NCBI GenBank assembly: GCA_003647675.1
Contig: QMNH01000049.1
Coordinates: forward strand, 1 to 7,312
Reading direction: 5' to 3'
Source: Candidatus Falkowiibacteriota bacterium
Lineage (GTDB): Bacteria; Patescibacteriota; Patescibacteriia; Patescibacteriales; UBA12075
Length of the DNA: 7,312 nucleotides
Shown here: positions 1 through 5,969 of the stretch, in pieces
Numbering within the stretch: position 1 is the first letter of the stretch
Layout: each line of letters starts with the position of its first letter
Program-made: the position numbers and the translations under genes
Notes under the pieces: generated by a model
What the model was told of the DNA's origin: nothing
The model's database searches: none
What the model saw: only the letters and a program-made list of their open reading frames with translations

Positions 1-293
1 AATTGCGTGGTTTCGGTTAGTCCGCCCAGAGCCACCGGACTAGCTTTAGCTTCAGGCAGTTTAACGCCCCCTGAAAGTGGCTCTTTTCCTTTGTCAGGAG
101 ATATTTGCGCGCCGGTTCCGTCATCCGCGCCCGGAAATCCGCCAATAGTAGTAGTTGCCGCTTCTTCTTCGGCAGGCCGTGGCCCAAGAGCAGATTTAAA
201 AAATAAAAGGTAGATCGTATATCCTAAAAATAAAGTTATTAACAAGAAACCGACCGCTATTAATATTTTTTTATATTTAACAAAAAAATTCAT
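1..293 (-). CDS. Partial membrane-anchored protein with Gly/Pro/Ala-rich linker, function unknown (C-terminus beyond left edge)
   Basis: The minus strand is open without a stop from ATG at 293 to the window edge, giving 97 codons of a gene truncated at its 3' end. The product begins MNFFVKYKK, then has one hydrophobic helix at about residues 10-32 (ILIAVGFLLITLFLGYTIYL and on), then KSALGPRPAEEE and a linker rich in Gly, Pro, Ala and Thr (residues 36-97). That is a single-pass anchor with its bulk probably outside the membrane. No SD site precedes the ATG, as for most genes here. It diverges from pilM and appears to share the palindromic promoter at 329-358. From memory, Patescibacteria often carry anchored proteins of this build, some ending in a beta-propeller, next to pilM; that is not visible here. 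The plus-strand reading over 7-213 lacks any such organisation. Confidence 0.8.
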   Translation of the reverse strand, partial: MNFFVKYKKILIAVGFLLITLFLGYTIYLLFFKSALGPRPAEEEAATTTIGGFPGADDGTGAQISPDKGKEPLSGGVKLPEAKASPVALGGLTETTQ

Positions 294-313
294 GTTTTTA
301 TATTGCTATTATT

Positions 314-342
314 TTGGATTTTAAGGTATTTTATGTTATAAT
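314..342 (+). promoter_or_regulatory. Predicted promoter of the pil operon (extended -10)
   Basis: A perfect TATAAT lies at 337-342 with TG at 334-335, giving the extended -10 form TGnTATAAT. A weak -35 candidate, TTGGAT at 314-319 (3 of 6 to TTGACA), is spaced 17 bp upstream. Transcription would start near 349, leaving an AT-rich leader of about 110 nt before pilM. The extended -10 could compensate for the poor -35. Confidence 0.55.
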
Positions 343-358
343 TAATTATAACATAAAA
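329..358. repeat. Perfect 30-bp palindrome in the divergent promoter region
   Basis: The arm TTTTATGTTATAATT (329-343) is followed directly by its exact reverse complement (344-358), centred on TTAA with no spacer. With no loop it would make a poor RNA hairpin, and it lies upstream of both divergent genes, so a terminator is unlikely. Each arm contains TGTTATAAT, which reads as an extended -10 element. It could equally be a binding site for a dimeric regulator. Confidence 0.85.
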
Positions 359-373
359 AATACTTGTTTATAA
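345..373 (-). promoter_or_regulatory. Predicted opposing promoter of the leftward gene (extended -10)
   Basis: By palindrome symmetry the minus strand has TGTTATAAT ending at 345, with the TATAAT hexamer at 350-345. A weak -35 candidate, TTATAA at 373-368 (3 of 6), is 17 bp upstream. Initiation would be near 338, about 45 nt before the ATG at 293. The two -10 boxes lie only two bases apart, so polymerase binding in one direction should exclude the other. Confidence 0.5.
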
Positions 374-460
374 ATTATATTGCTTAATAACTTAATAATA
401 TTAATTATATAGTAATTTGTTAAATTTGTTAAATTTTTTAATAAATTAAAATTATAAAAA

Positions 461-1504
461 ATGGGTATATTTTCGTCTTCATCCGATAGCTATCTGGGGA
501 TAGATATAGGCAGTACAAGCATTAAAGTGGTTGAATTAAAAAAAGAAGCTGGCCAGCCAAAACTTTTGTCGTACGGTTTTAGTGAAAATACAAGCAACGG
601 ACAAAGTGATTGGCAGAAAAATTCATCCTTAGCCGCTGAAATAATCAACAAAGTTTGCGCGGAAGCGGGAATTATAAGCAAAAGCGCGGTATCGGCTCTG
701 CCGACTTTTTCGGTATTTTCTTCTGTTTTACACCTGTCAAACATAACAAAAAAAGACATGGAATCCACTATTCATTGGGAAGCTAAAAAAGTTATCCCTC
801 TGCCGCTCGAAGAAATGATTCTTGATTGGAAAAAAATTGATGAAGGAAGCTCAGAAGCCAAATCAAGCTTAAGAATATTGTTAACCGGCGCTCCCAGAGC
901 TTTGGTTAAAAAATATATAGAAATATTTAAAAAAGCCCAGATTAATTTATTAAGCTTGGAAACAGAAACTTTTTCTTTGATAAGATCATTGGTGGGTAAT
1001 GATAAATCAACTATTATGATAGTTGAAATTGGCGCCGGCACAACCGATGTTTCGATTGTAGACAATAAAATACCGATTTTAAACCGCAGTATAGATGTGG
1101 GTGGGATGACTATCACTAAAGCAATCAGCAGTTATTTAAAAATAAATTTTGAGAAAGCGGAACAGTTCAAGTATGATTTGGGCGTGCACGCGATAGATTC
1201 GCCGGGTAATGAAATCCCCAAAGTTATCACCGACTCTATTTCGCCGATTATTAATGAAATTAAATACGCTATTAATCTTTTTCAAAGCAAGAACAATAAA
1301 AAAACCGAGAAAATTATCCTTTCCGGCGGTTCTGCTTTTTTACCCGGCTTAGTTGAGCATTTGTCTAAAATTTTAAATATTAACGTAATTATCGGGGATC
1401 CCTGGAACCGCGTTTCCTATCCGGTTGACCTTAAGCCTCTTTTACACGAAATTGGCCCCCGGATGTCAGTGGCGATTGGCTTGGCTATGAGGGAGATAGA
1501 GTAA
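461..1504 (+). CDS. pilM: Type IV pilus assembly protein PilM (actin-like ATPase)
   Basis: PilM is a cytoplasmic actin/FtsA-like nucleotide-binding protein that holds the N-terminal tail of PilN and couples the inner-membrane alignment complex to the assembly ATPase. The fold signatures are in order: phosphate-1 loop DIGSTSIKVVEL at residues 15-26, phosphate-2 loop EIGAGTTDVSIV at 189-200, and adenosine motif SGGSAFLPGL at 288-297. The 347-residue length is normal, and the C-terminus (SVAIGLAMREIE) is typical, so the gene looks complete. The start at 461 places the usual short leader before YLGIDIG. There is no SD site; the upstream sequence is A/T only (ATTATAAAAA). It is the first gene of the rightward cluster. 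FtsA shares the fold, but the following pilN/pilO/pilB/pilC genes settle the identity. Confidence 0.96.
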   Translation: MGIFSSSSDSYLGIDIGSTSIKVVELKKEAGQPKLLSYGFSENTSNGQSDWQKNSSLAAEIINKVCAEAGIISKSAVSALPTFSVFSSVLHLSNITKKDMESTIHWEAKKVIPLPLEEMILDWKKIDEGSSEAKSSLRILLTGAPRALVKKYIEIFKKAQINLLSLETETFSLIRSLVGNDKSTIMIVEIGAGTTDVSIVDNKIPILNRSIDVGGMTITKAISSYLKINFEKAEQFKYDLGVHAIDSPGNEIPKVITDSISPIINEIKYAINLFQSKNNKKTEKIILSGGSAFLPGLVEHLSKILNINVIIGDPWNRVSYPVDLKPLLHEIGPRMSVAIGLAMREIE

Positions 1505-1541
1505 GACCTATAAGTTATATACAAATTTAACAAGATAGTAA

Positions 1542-1570
1542 TTCACATTACGTAAATCGCATATTTTACT
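1542..1570 (+). promoter_or_regulatory. Weak candidate internal promoter upstream of the pilN-like gene
   Basis: TTCACA at 1542-1547 matches the -35 consensus at five of six positions, and TTTACT at 1565-1570 matches the -10 at four of six, with 17 bp between. It sits in the 120-nt spacer after pilM, the longest gap within pilM-pilB. In such AT-rich sequence chance matches are common, so this is tentative. Confidence 0.25.
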
Positions 1571-1613
1571 GAATAATTTTAAAATTAAAAATGTAATTAA
1601 ATAGTTTCTACAC

Positions 1614-1620
1614 AAGGAGA
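1614..1620 (+). promoter_or_regulatory. Strong Shine-Dalgarno site of the pilN-like gene
   Basis: AAGGAGA ends four bases before the ATG at 1625, with GGAG five bases upstream of it. This fixes the start codon. It is the only clear SD site in the window; the other genes are preceded by A/T-rich sequence without GGAG-type motifs. Confidence 0.85.
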
Positions 1621-1624
1621 TAAT

Positions 1625-2578
1625 ATGGAGGATAATAAATCAAACAAAAATGATTCCAAGTCTGGTTTTTTTAGTGGCTTAAAAAAGTTTATTAATATTT
1701 CCCGGCCTGATAGTGCGCCACCTGACAATGATTTTAAAAAAGAAAAACAGGATATAACCAATTATGAAGAAGTTTTTAGCAATGAAAAGAAAAAAAGAGA
1801 AGAAAGCAATGCCGGCCCAAAAGAATCGGAAACAAAGTATACTATCCCCGAACCGTTAATTAAAGAAAAGGAAAAACCGATTGCCGCTCCGCAAACTTTA
1901 ATAAAAGAAGAAGAAAAAATAAATCAGGCTAGCCGCAAAAATTTAATAAAAGAACATCTGGTTTCTTCATCTAAAAGATGGAAAGCGCCCAAAATATTAA
2001 AGACAAATTTAATAAAGGGCGAGATTACCACTTTTATTGACTGGAAAAAAAACATAAGAACATTAATTGTTGATTTTGCGCTGGCTTTTTTTATGCTAGG
2101 CGTTGTTTATTTTGGATTGATTTTTTGGGAATTAAAAGCCGCTGAACAATCACAGGCCTTGGGCGGCGAGATCGGCGATTTAAAATTAAAAATAGCCGGA
2201 ATTGAAAAGGAAGTGCGGGTGGTTGATATTTTTCAGGAAAAATTAAAATACGCCAAACTGCTTTTAGACGAGCATATTTACTGGAATAATATTTTTAGTT
2301 TTCTGGAAAAAAATCTTTTGCCAAAAGTGATTATTAAAGGTAATTTTAGCGGAGATTTAGCGGGTGAATTCAATTTTTCAGCCCAAGCCGACAGTTTTAA
2401 TACCATCGCCGAGCAAATTAAATTGCTTAGACTGAATAAAGATGTCCTGGAGGTGGATATAACCGGCGGGACGCTTGTGGCGGCGGAAGATGAAGCGGGA
2501 AACAAGGAAACAGTGGTTGATTTTAAGCTTGGATTTACAATTGACCCGTTAATGTTTAAAAATAATTATGATAAATAA
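1625..2578 (+). CDS. pilN: PilN-like pilus alignment protein with an unusually long cytoplasmic tail
   Basis: This is a bitopic inner-membrane protein of 317 residues. Residues 1-145 form a hydrophilic, Lys/Glu/Ser/Pro-rich, probably disordered cytoplasmic tail. One membrane helix follows at about 146-168 (LIVDFALAFFMLGVVYFGLI), then a likely coiled coil at 171-200, then a small alpha/beta domain (about 200-309) of the PilN ferredoxin-like sort. In characterised systems PilN docks on PilM through a short INLLP-type motif just before the helix; here NLIKGEI at 128-134 occupies that place. Three more LIK motifs lie further upstream (78-80, 92-94, 107-109). The usual PilN tail is only about 20 residues, so this one is strikingly extended. 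Position after pilM and the 11-nt overlap with the pilO-like gene support the role; sequence similarity to PilN is weak by eye. Confidence 0.8.
   Translation: MEDNKSNKNDSKSGFFSGLKKFINISRPDSAPPDNDFKKEKQDITNYEEVFSNEKKKREESNAGPKESETKYTIPEPLIKEKEKPIAAPQTLIKEEEKINQASRKNLIKEHLVSSSKRWKAPKILKTNLIKGEITTFIDWKKNIRTLIVDFALAFFMLGVVYFGLIFWELKAAEQSQALGGEIGDLKLKIAGIEKEVRVVDIFQEKLKYAKLLLDEHIYWNNIFSFLEKNLLPKVIIKGNFSGDLAGEFNFSAQADSFNTIAEQIKLLRLNKDVLEVDITGGTLVAAEDEAGNKETVVDFKLGFTIDPLMFKNNYDK
1856..2017 (+). repeat. Four LIK motifs in the PilN-like tail
   Basis: The tail repeats a short motif four times: PLIKEKEK (residues 77-84), TLIKEEEK (91-98), NLIKEHL (106-112) and NLIKGEI (128-134). Spacing between the LIK cores is 14, 15 and 21 residues. 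The codons are similar but not identical (TTA/ATT or ATA/AAA or AAG), so this is a protein-level repeat, not a recent DNA duplication. The last copy abuts the pre-membrane segment FIDWKKN. Confidence 0.6.
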
Positions 2579-3224
2579 TAAAAAAGAAATATTGGCGGAA
2601 AAAAATGAATTGAAAAGTACGGCTATGAAAAGCCTTATTATTAATTTTTTATATAATTATTTTAATGTAATAGTTATCTTTATTATCGCAATATTTTTAA
2701 TAGCCGGCTTTTTGTATATAATTAAGCCAAAATACAAATCAATAAAAAATAATATCGCCGCTGTTAACGAGGCGCAGGAAATGGAAAGAAACGAGATGGA
2801 AAAATATTATAATAAATTAATAATTTATAAGCGCAATTATGACAGCATAGACGAGGCTGGCAAAGATAAAATTAACACCATGCTGCCGCAGGGCGGCGAG
2901 ACTGAAGGCGTAATAGCGGAAATGGAGAATCTTGTTGTTAATCGGGGTATGCTGCTTTCTAATTTAAGCGTTAAAAGCGATGAAGCCAGTTCAAAAAAAA
3001 TATCAAAAAATACTCAGCCAAATTTAGTAAATAAGAAGCCGGGAAATATAGGGACAATTAATTTAGAGGCCAATATTGAAGGGGTTGATTATCGGGGCAT
3101 GAAAATGCTCCTGGATACGTTTGAAAATAATTTAAGAATTTTAGATATAAATAAAATAAATTTTTTACCCGCTTCCGAAACCACGCTCCTGGAAATGTCA
3201 ACTTATTATTTAATTAGTAATTAA
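2568..3224 (+). CDS. pilO: PilO-like pilus alignment protein
   Basis: This 218-residue bitopic protein has a short basic cytoplasmic N-terminus, one membrane helix at about 33-52 (NVIVIFIIAIFLIAGFLYII), a coiled coil at about 55-92, and a small C-terminal domain with a Ser/Lys/Asn-rich linker at about 136-160. That is the PilO layout, and PilO pairs with PilN outside the membrane to align PilM, PilB and PilC. LPQGGETEGVIAEMENLVVNRG at 106-127 (given here as two parts: LPQGGETEGV and IAEMENLVVNRG) resembles the PilO segment that precedes its core domain. The start overlaps the end of the pilN-like gene by 11 nt, which suggests translational coupling and explains the missing SD site. A later ATG at 2625 (Met20) would still keep the helix, so the exact start is uncertain. 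Assignment rests on architecture and position more than on sequence identity. Confidence 0.8.
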   Translation: MINNKKEILAEKNELKSTAMKSLIINFLYNYFNVIVIFIIAIFLIAGFLYIIKPKYKSIKNNIAAVNEAQEMERNEMEKYYNKLIIYKRNYDSIDEAGKDKINTMLPQGGETEGVIAEMENLVVNRGMLLSNLSVKSDEASSKKISKNTQPNLVNKKPGNIGTINLEANIEGVDYRGMKMLLDTFENNLRILDINKINFLPASETTLLEMSTYYLISN

Positions 3225-3299
3225 TAGTTGGGGTCGGTATAAAACCATACTATCTGTAAATTGTTTGTTGTTAAATATTGGCGCGTAATTCATATAAAT

Positions 3300-3599
3300 A
3301 TGATATCTGAAAAATCAGGCAATAAAAATAATGTTATATATGGAGCATTAGCCGGAATAGTATCGTTGGCAATAGTATTTGTTATACTGTATTTTTTTGT
3401 TTTTTCCGGTAGTAATACCCAAAACGCTGGCCTGGAAAATGGCGAAGAAATGGGAATTATTGAAAAGATCCAAATTAAAAATTTAGATATGGGGATTTTT
3501 CAAGACCAGAGATTTTTGAATTTAAAAGACAGTAAAACCAGTTTGCCGGATATTTCCGAATTAAATCCCGGTAAAGACAATCCTTTTAAAGCAGATTAA
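3300..3599 (+). CDS. Small single-pass membrane protein with C-terminal NPF motif, pilus-associated
   Basis: The product has 99 residues: a short polar N-terminus, a membrane helix at about 12-35 (VIYGALAGIVSLAIVFVILY onward), an acidic linker, and a conserved-looking tail, IKNLDMGIF (59-67), FLNL (72-75) and LNPGKDNPF (88-96). Small proteins with a helix and a terminal Gly-x-x-Asn-Pro-Phe motif are, from memory, common right after pilO in Patescibacteria pil clusters. The slot is that of pilP in Proteobacteria, but there is no lipobox Cys and no evident PilP domain. ATG 3300 is preferred: a TTG at 3261 in the same frame would add 13 residues of uncharacteristic sequence, and neither start has an SD site. 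It lies between pilO and pilB, with 75 nt and 44 nt gaps. Function is unknown; a role in the PilN/PilO complex is inferred. Confidence 0.75.
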   Translation: MISEKSGNKNNVIYGALAGIVSLAIVFVILYFFVFSGSNTQNAGLENGEEMGIIEKIQIKNLDMGIFQDQRFLNLKDSKTSLPDISELNPGKDNPFKAD

Positions 3600-3643
3600 A
3601 TTATTAACGGCTGATTTTCGTAAAAAATATACTAACTAAGCAT

Positions 3644-5380
3644 ATGTCAAAACAAGAGGAGCTTTTAGCAATATTGTCGCAAAAAAATATCATTAAATCC
3701 GAGGACGCGGGAAATATAGTTAAAGAAGCCCAGTCTGCCGGCAAAAAAGTTGAAGATATATTAATAAGCAGACAAATAATAAATCCTGAAGATTTAGCCC
3801 AAGTAAAATCCGAAGTATATAGATTGCCTTATGAGAATTTAATTGAAAGAAATATAGGCGAGGGAATAGTAAGCACGATTTCCAGCGAGGTGGCGGAGAA
3901 TTATAAAGTTATTTGTTTTGACAAGGAGGATAATAGGATAAAAGTTGGAATTTTAGATCCGGATAATTTTAAGGCGGTTGAAGCGATTGATTTTTTAGCC
4001 AAAGGCAGCGGTTTAAAGGTTGAATATTATTTGATTTCGGAAAAAAGCTTTAAAGCCGCTTTTAAGCAGTATAAATCTTTAGCTAAAGAGCTGTCTAGCG
4101 CTCTGGAAACCAGAGCCGAAGAAGAAGTTGTGGTGGCGGAAGAAAAAGACGAAAGAGAGTTAAACGAGATTACGAAAAGCGCGCCAGTCGCAAAAATAGT
4201 ATCAGTGGTAATTCGCCATGCGGTTGAAGGCGGGGCGAGCGATATTCATGTTGAGCCTTCAAGAAAAGAAAGCCGTGTGCGCTATCGGATTGACGGCATT
4301 CTTCATACCTCGTTGGTTTTGCCAAGAAGCGTGCATGACGCCCTGGTGGCGCGGATAAAGGTAATGGCGAATTTAAAATTGGACGAAACTCGAATTCCGC
4401 AGGACGGCCGGATAAGATTGGTTTTTAATGATAAAGATTATGATTTCCGCGTCTCAATTTTGCCGTTAATCGGTGCGGAAAAAGTAGTAATGAGAATATT
4501 GGAAGCTTCTAAGCAGCCGCCGACTTTGGAGGAGCTGGGTTATGAGGGGATACAGTTGGAAGTTATCCAAAAAAATTTAAAAAAAACCGAAGGATTGCTA
4601 TTGGCTACCGGCCCGACCGGGTCGGGAAAATCCACTACCTTGTTTTCAATTTTACATATAATAAATAAAGAAGAAATAAATATCGTAACACTGGAAGATC
4701 CGGTAGAATACCAGGTAAAAGGCATAAGCCAGTCGCAGATAAAGCCGGATATCGGCTATACGTTTGCCAGCGGCTTAAGATCGTTTATGCGCCAGGATCC
4801 GGACGTGATTATGGTGGGCGAGATTAGAGACGAGGAAACCGCCGAGCTGGCCATACATTCGGCTTTAACCGGCCATTTTGTCATATCCACCCTGCATACT
4901 ACCAGCGCGGCCGGTGCTATTCCTAGACTGGTTGACATGAACGTTGAAGCTTTTCTCTTGGGTTCTACTCTGCATACGGTTATTGCCCAAAGGCTGGCCA
5001 GAAAAATTTGCTCCCACTGCAAAGAAGAAGTAAAAATACCCGACGAGCAGCTGAAAAAAATTAAAGCGGAAATTGAAGATGTGGGCATTGATTATATAAA
5101 GAGCATGGTAAAAGATTTTAATCCGGAAAAAATGGTTTTTTACAAAGGCAAAGGCTGTCCGCGTTGCGGCAATTCAGGCTATAGCGGCCGGGTGGCTTTA
5201 TCCGAAGTCCTTGACATTAATGATCAGCTGAAGGAGTTTATTATTGAAGGCAAAAAGCATTTAAGCATAAAAGAAATAAAAAGCAGCCAAAAATTCGTAA
5301 AAATCAAGCAAGACGGATTTATTAAAGTCCTACAGGGCAAAACAACTATGCAGGAGGTATTGAGGGTAATAGAGAATTAA
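3644..5380 (+). CDS. pilB: Type IV pilus extension ATPase PilB (GspE family)
   Basis: PilB is the hexameric cytoplasmic ATPase that drives pilin polymerisation through PilC. The 578-residue product has an N-terminal regulatory domain of the T2SSE_N/MshEN type (about 1-145), a charged linker (155-172), and the secretion ATPase core. Core motifs are intact: Asp box ASDIHVEP at 198-205, Walker A GPTGSGKST at 323-331, Walker B VIMVGEIRDEE at 388-398, His box TGHFVISTLHT at 409-419. The zinc tetracysteine is CSHC at 456-459 with CPRC at 505-508; this motif is typical of PilB/GspE and absent from PilT. The length matches the family, so the gene is complete. No SD site precedes the ATG. GspE, MshE or ComGA share these motifs, but pilM upstream points to a pilus system. 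Whether the N-terminal domain binds cyclic di-GMP cannot be settled by eye. Confidence 0.97.
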   Translation: MSKQEELLAILSQKNIIKSEDAGNIVKEAQSAGKKVEDILISRQIINPEDLAQVKSEVYRLPYENLIERNIGEGIVSTISSEVAENYKVICFDKEDNRIKVGILDPDNFKAVEAIDFLAKGSGLKVEYYLISEKSFKAAFKQYKSLAKELSSALETRAEEEVVVAEEKDERELNEITKSAPVAKIVSVVIRHAVEGGASDIHVEPSRKESRVRYRIDGILHTSLVLPRSVHDALVARIKVMANLKLDETRIPQDGRIRLVFNDKDYDFRVSILPLIGAEKVVMRILEASKQPPTLEELGYEGIQLEVIQKNLKKTEGLLLATGPTGSGKSTTLFSILHIINKEEINIVTLEDPVEYQVKGISQSQIKPDIGYTFASGLRSFMRQDPDVIMVGEIRDEETAELAIHSALTGHFVISTLHTTSAAGAIPRLVDMNVEAFLLGSTLHTVIAQRLARKICSHCKEEVKIPDEQLKKIKAEIEDVGIDYIKSMVKDFNPEKMVFYKGKGCPRCGNSGYSGRVALSEVLDINDQLKEFIIEGKKHLSIKEIKSSQKFVKIKQDGFIKVLQGKTTMQEVLRVIEN

Positions 5381-5424
5381 TTTTTAAAATTATAATATTT
5401 GAAAATTATAAAATTAATAACATT

Positions 5425-5802
5425 ATGGTTAACAAAGATATAAAAATTTTATTGGTTGAAGATGATCCGTTTCTTTTGAGCATGTATTCAACTAAATTTG
5501 AATTGGAGGAATTTAAAGTGATTTGCGCCGACGACGGGGAAGAAGGCTTAAGGCTGGCCAAATCTTCGGCGCCGACAATAATTCTTCTGGATATTCTTAT
5601 GCCGAAAATGAACGGTTTTGAGGTTTTGGAGGAATTAAAAAAGGATAAAATAACCCGCCATATTCCGGTAATATTATTAACCAATTTAAACCAAAAGGAT
5701 GAAATAGAAAAAGGGCTAGCCCTGGGAGCTGATGATTACCTAATAAAAGCCCATTTTATGCCTTCGGAAGTGGTGGATAAGATAAAAAAGGTAATAGGGT
5801 AA
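5425..5802 (+). CDS. Single-domain CheY-like response regulator
   Basis: This 125-residue protein is a stand-alone receiver domain with no DNA-binding or output domain. The phosphorylation site is complete: acidic pocket E12-D13-D14 (LLVEDDP), phosphoacceptor D56 (IILLDILMP), T86 (VILLTNL) and K108 (DDYLIKAHF). The Lys is followed by Ala instead of the usual Pro. Aromatic Y105 sits at the beta-5 switch position. It would act by phosphorylation-dependent protein contact, as PilG/PilH-type or CheY proteins do. It lies 44 nt after pilB and 167 nt before pilC, inside the pilus cluster, so PilB, PilM or PilC are candidate partners; that is inference. No histidine kinase gene is in the window. The start has no SD site, and the upstream 44 nt are almost pure A/T. 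Confidence 0.93.
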   Translation: MVNKDIKILLVEDDPFLLSMYSTKFELEEFKVICADDGEEGLRLAKSSAPTIILLDILMPKMNGFEVLEELKKDKITRHIPVILLTNLNQKDEIEKGLALGADDYLIKAHFMPSEVVDKIKKVIG

Positions 5803-5813
5803 TAGATATTTTT

Positions 5814-5856
5814 GTAAATAGTAAACAGAAATTAAAGTAAATAGTAAACAGAATAC
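5814..5856 (+). repeat. Heptanucleotide repeat array upstream of pilC (GTAAAYA units)
   Basis: A 17-bp unit, GTAAATAGTAAACAGAA, occurs at 5814-5830 and again exactly at 5837-5853. Each copy is a GTAAATA heptamer plus a GTAAACA heptamer plus GAA. The segment 5841-5856 (ATAGTAAACAGAATAC) is the exact reverse complement of 7238-7253 beyond pilC. Confidence 0.85.
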
Positions 5857-5927
5857 GGATTTAAAATATTTTTATCCTAACAAAATCAGTCTTTCGTAGT
5901 AATTATTTTAAAGCAAAAAAGGCTAAT

Positions 5928-5969
5928 TTTACTTTTAACTTTCTACTTTTAACTTTCTACTTAATACTT
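5928..5969 (+). repeat. Six tandem heptanucleotides abutting the pilC start codon
   Basis: Six consecutive 7-bp units (TTTACTT, TTAACTT, TCTACTT, TTAACTT, TCTACTT, AATACTT) run without interruption up to the base before the ATG at 5970. Units two to five are an exact 14-bp duplication. They occupy the place where an SD site would be, and no GGAG-type motif is present. The remaining sequence of the 167-nt gap (5857-5927) shows no convincing feature. Confidence 0.9.

Noticed and set aside
7..213. Plus-strand reading frame of 68 codons at the left edge
   Set aside because: It overlaps the minus-strand frame whose product has a clear membrane helix and linker. The plus-strand product has no recognisable organisation, begins at the window edge, and ends in low-complexity sequence.
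941..961. INLLSLE inside PilM, resembling the PilN docking motif INLLP
   Set aside because: It lies within the PilM fold at residues 161-167, at a position where PilM proteins commonly have a hydrophobic strand, so the likeness is probably chance.
490..1116. Minus-strand frames inside pilM (490-768 and 772-1116)
   Set aside because: They lie opposite a complete pilM with intact motifs and have no start context or recognisable domains. The same holds for minus-strand frames at 2278-2505, 4540-4725, 4756-5088 and 5406-5684.
1548..1555. TTACGTAA palindrome in the pilM-pilN spacer
   Set aside because: An 8-bp palindrome is expected by chance in AT-rich sequence and no second copy was seen.
3261..3299. 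TTG start extending the NPF protein by 13 residues
   Set aside because: There is no SD site, the added residues look like translated spacer, and ATG 3300 gives the expected short polar segment before the helix.
5391..5412. TATAAT at 5391-5396 as a promoter for the response regulator
   Set aside because: No -35-like hexamer lies at 15-19 bp (TTGAGG at 5360 is 25 bp away) and the region is almost pure A/T, where TATAAT is expected by chance.
5857..5877. Imperfect inverted repeat GGAT...ATCC as a terminator after the regulator
   Set aside because: The stem has two central T-T mismatches, is nearly all A/T, and has no following T-tract.
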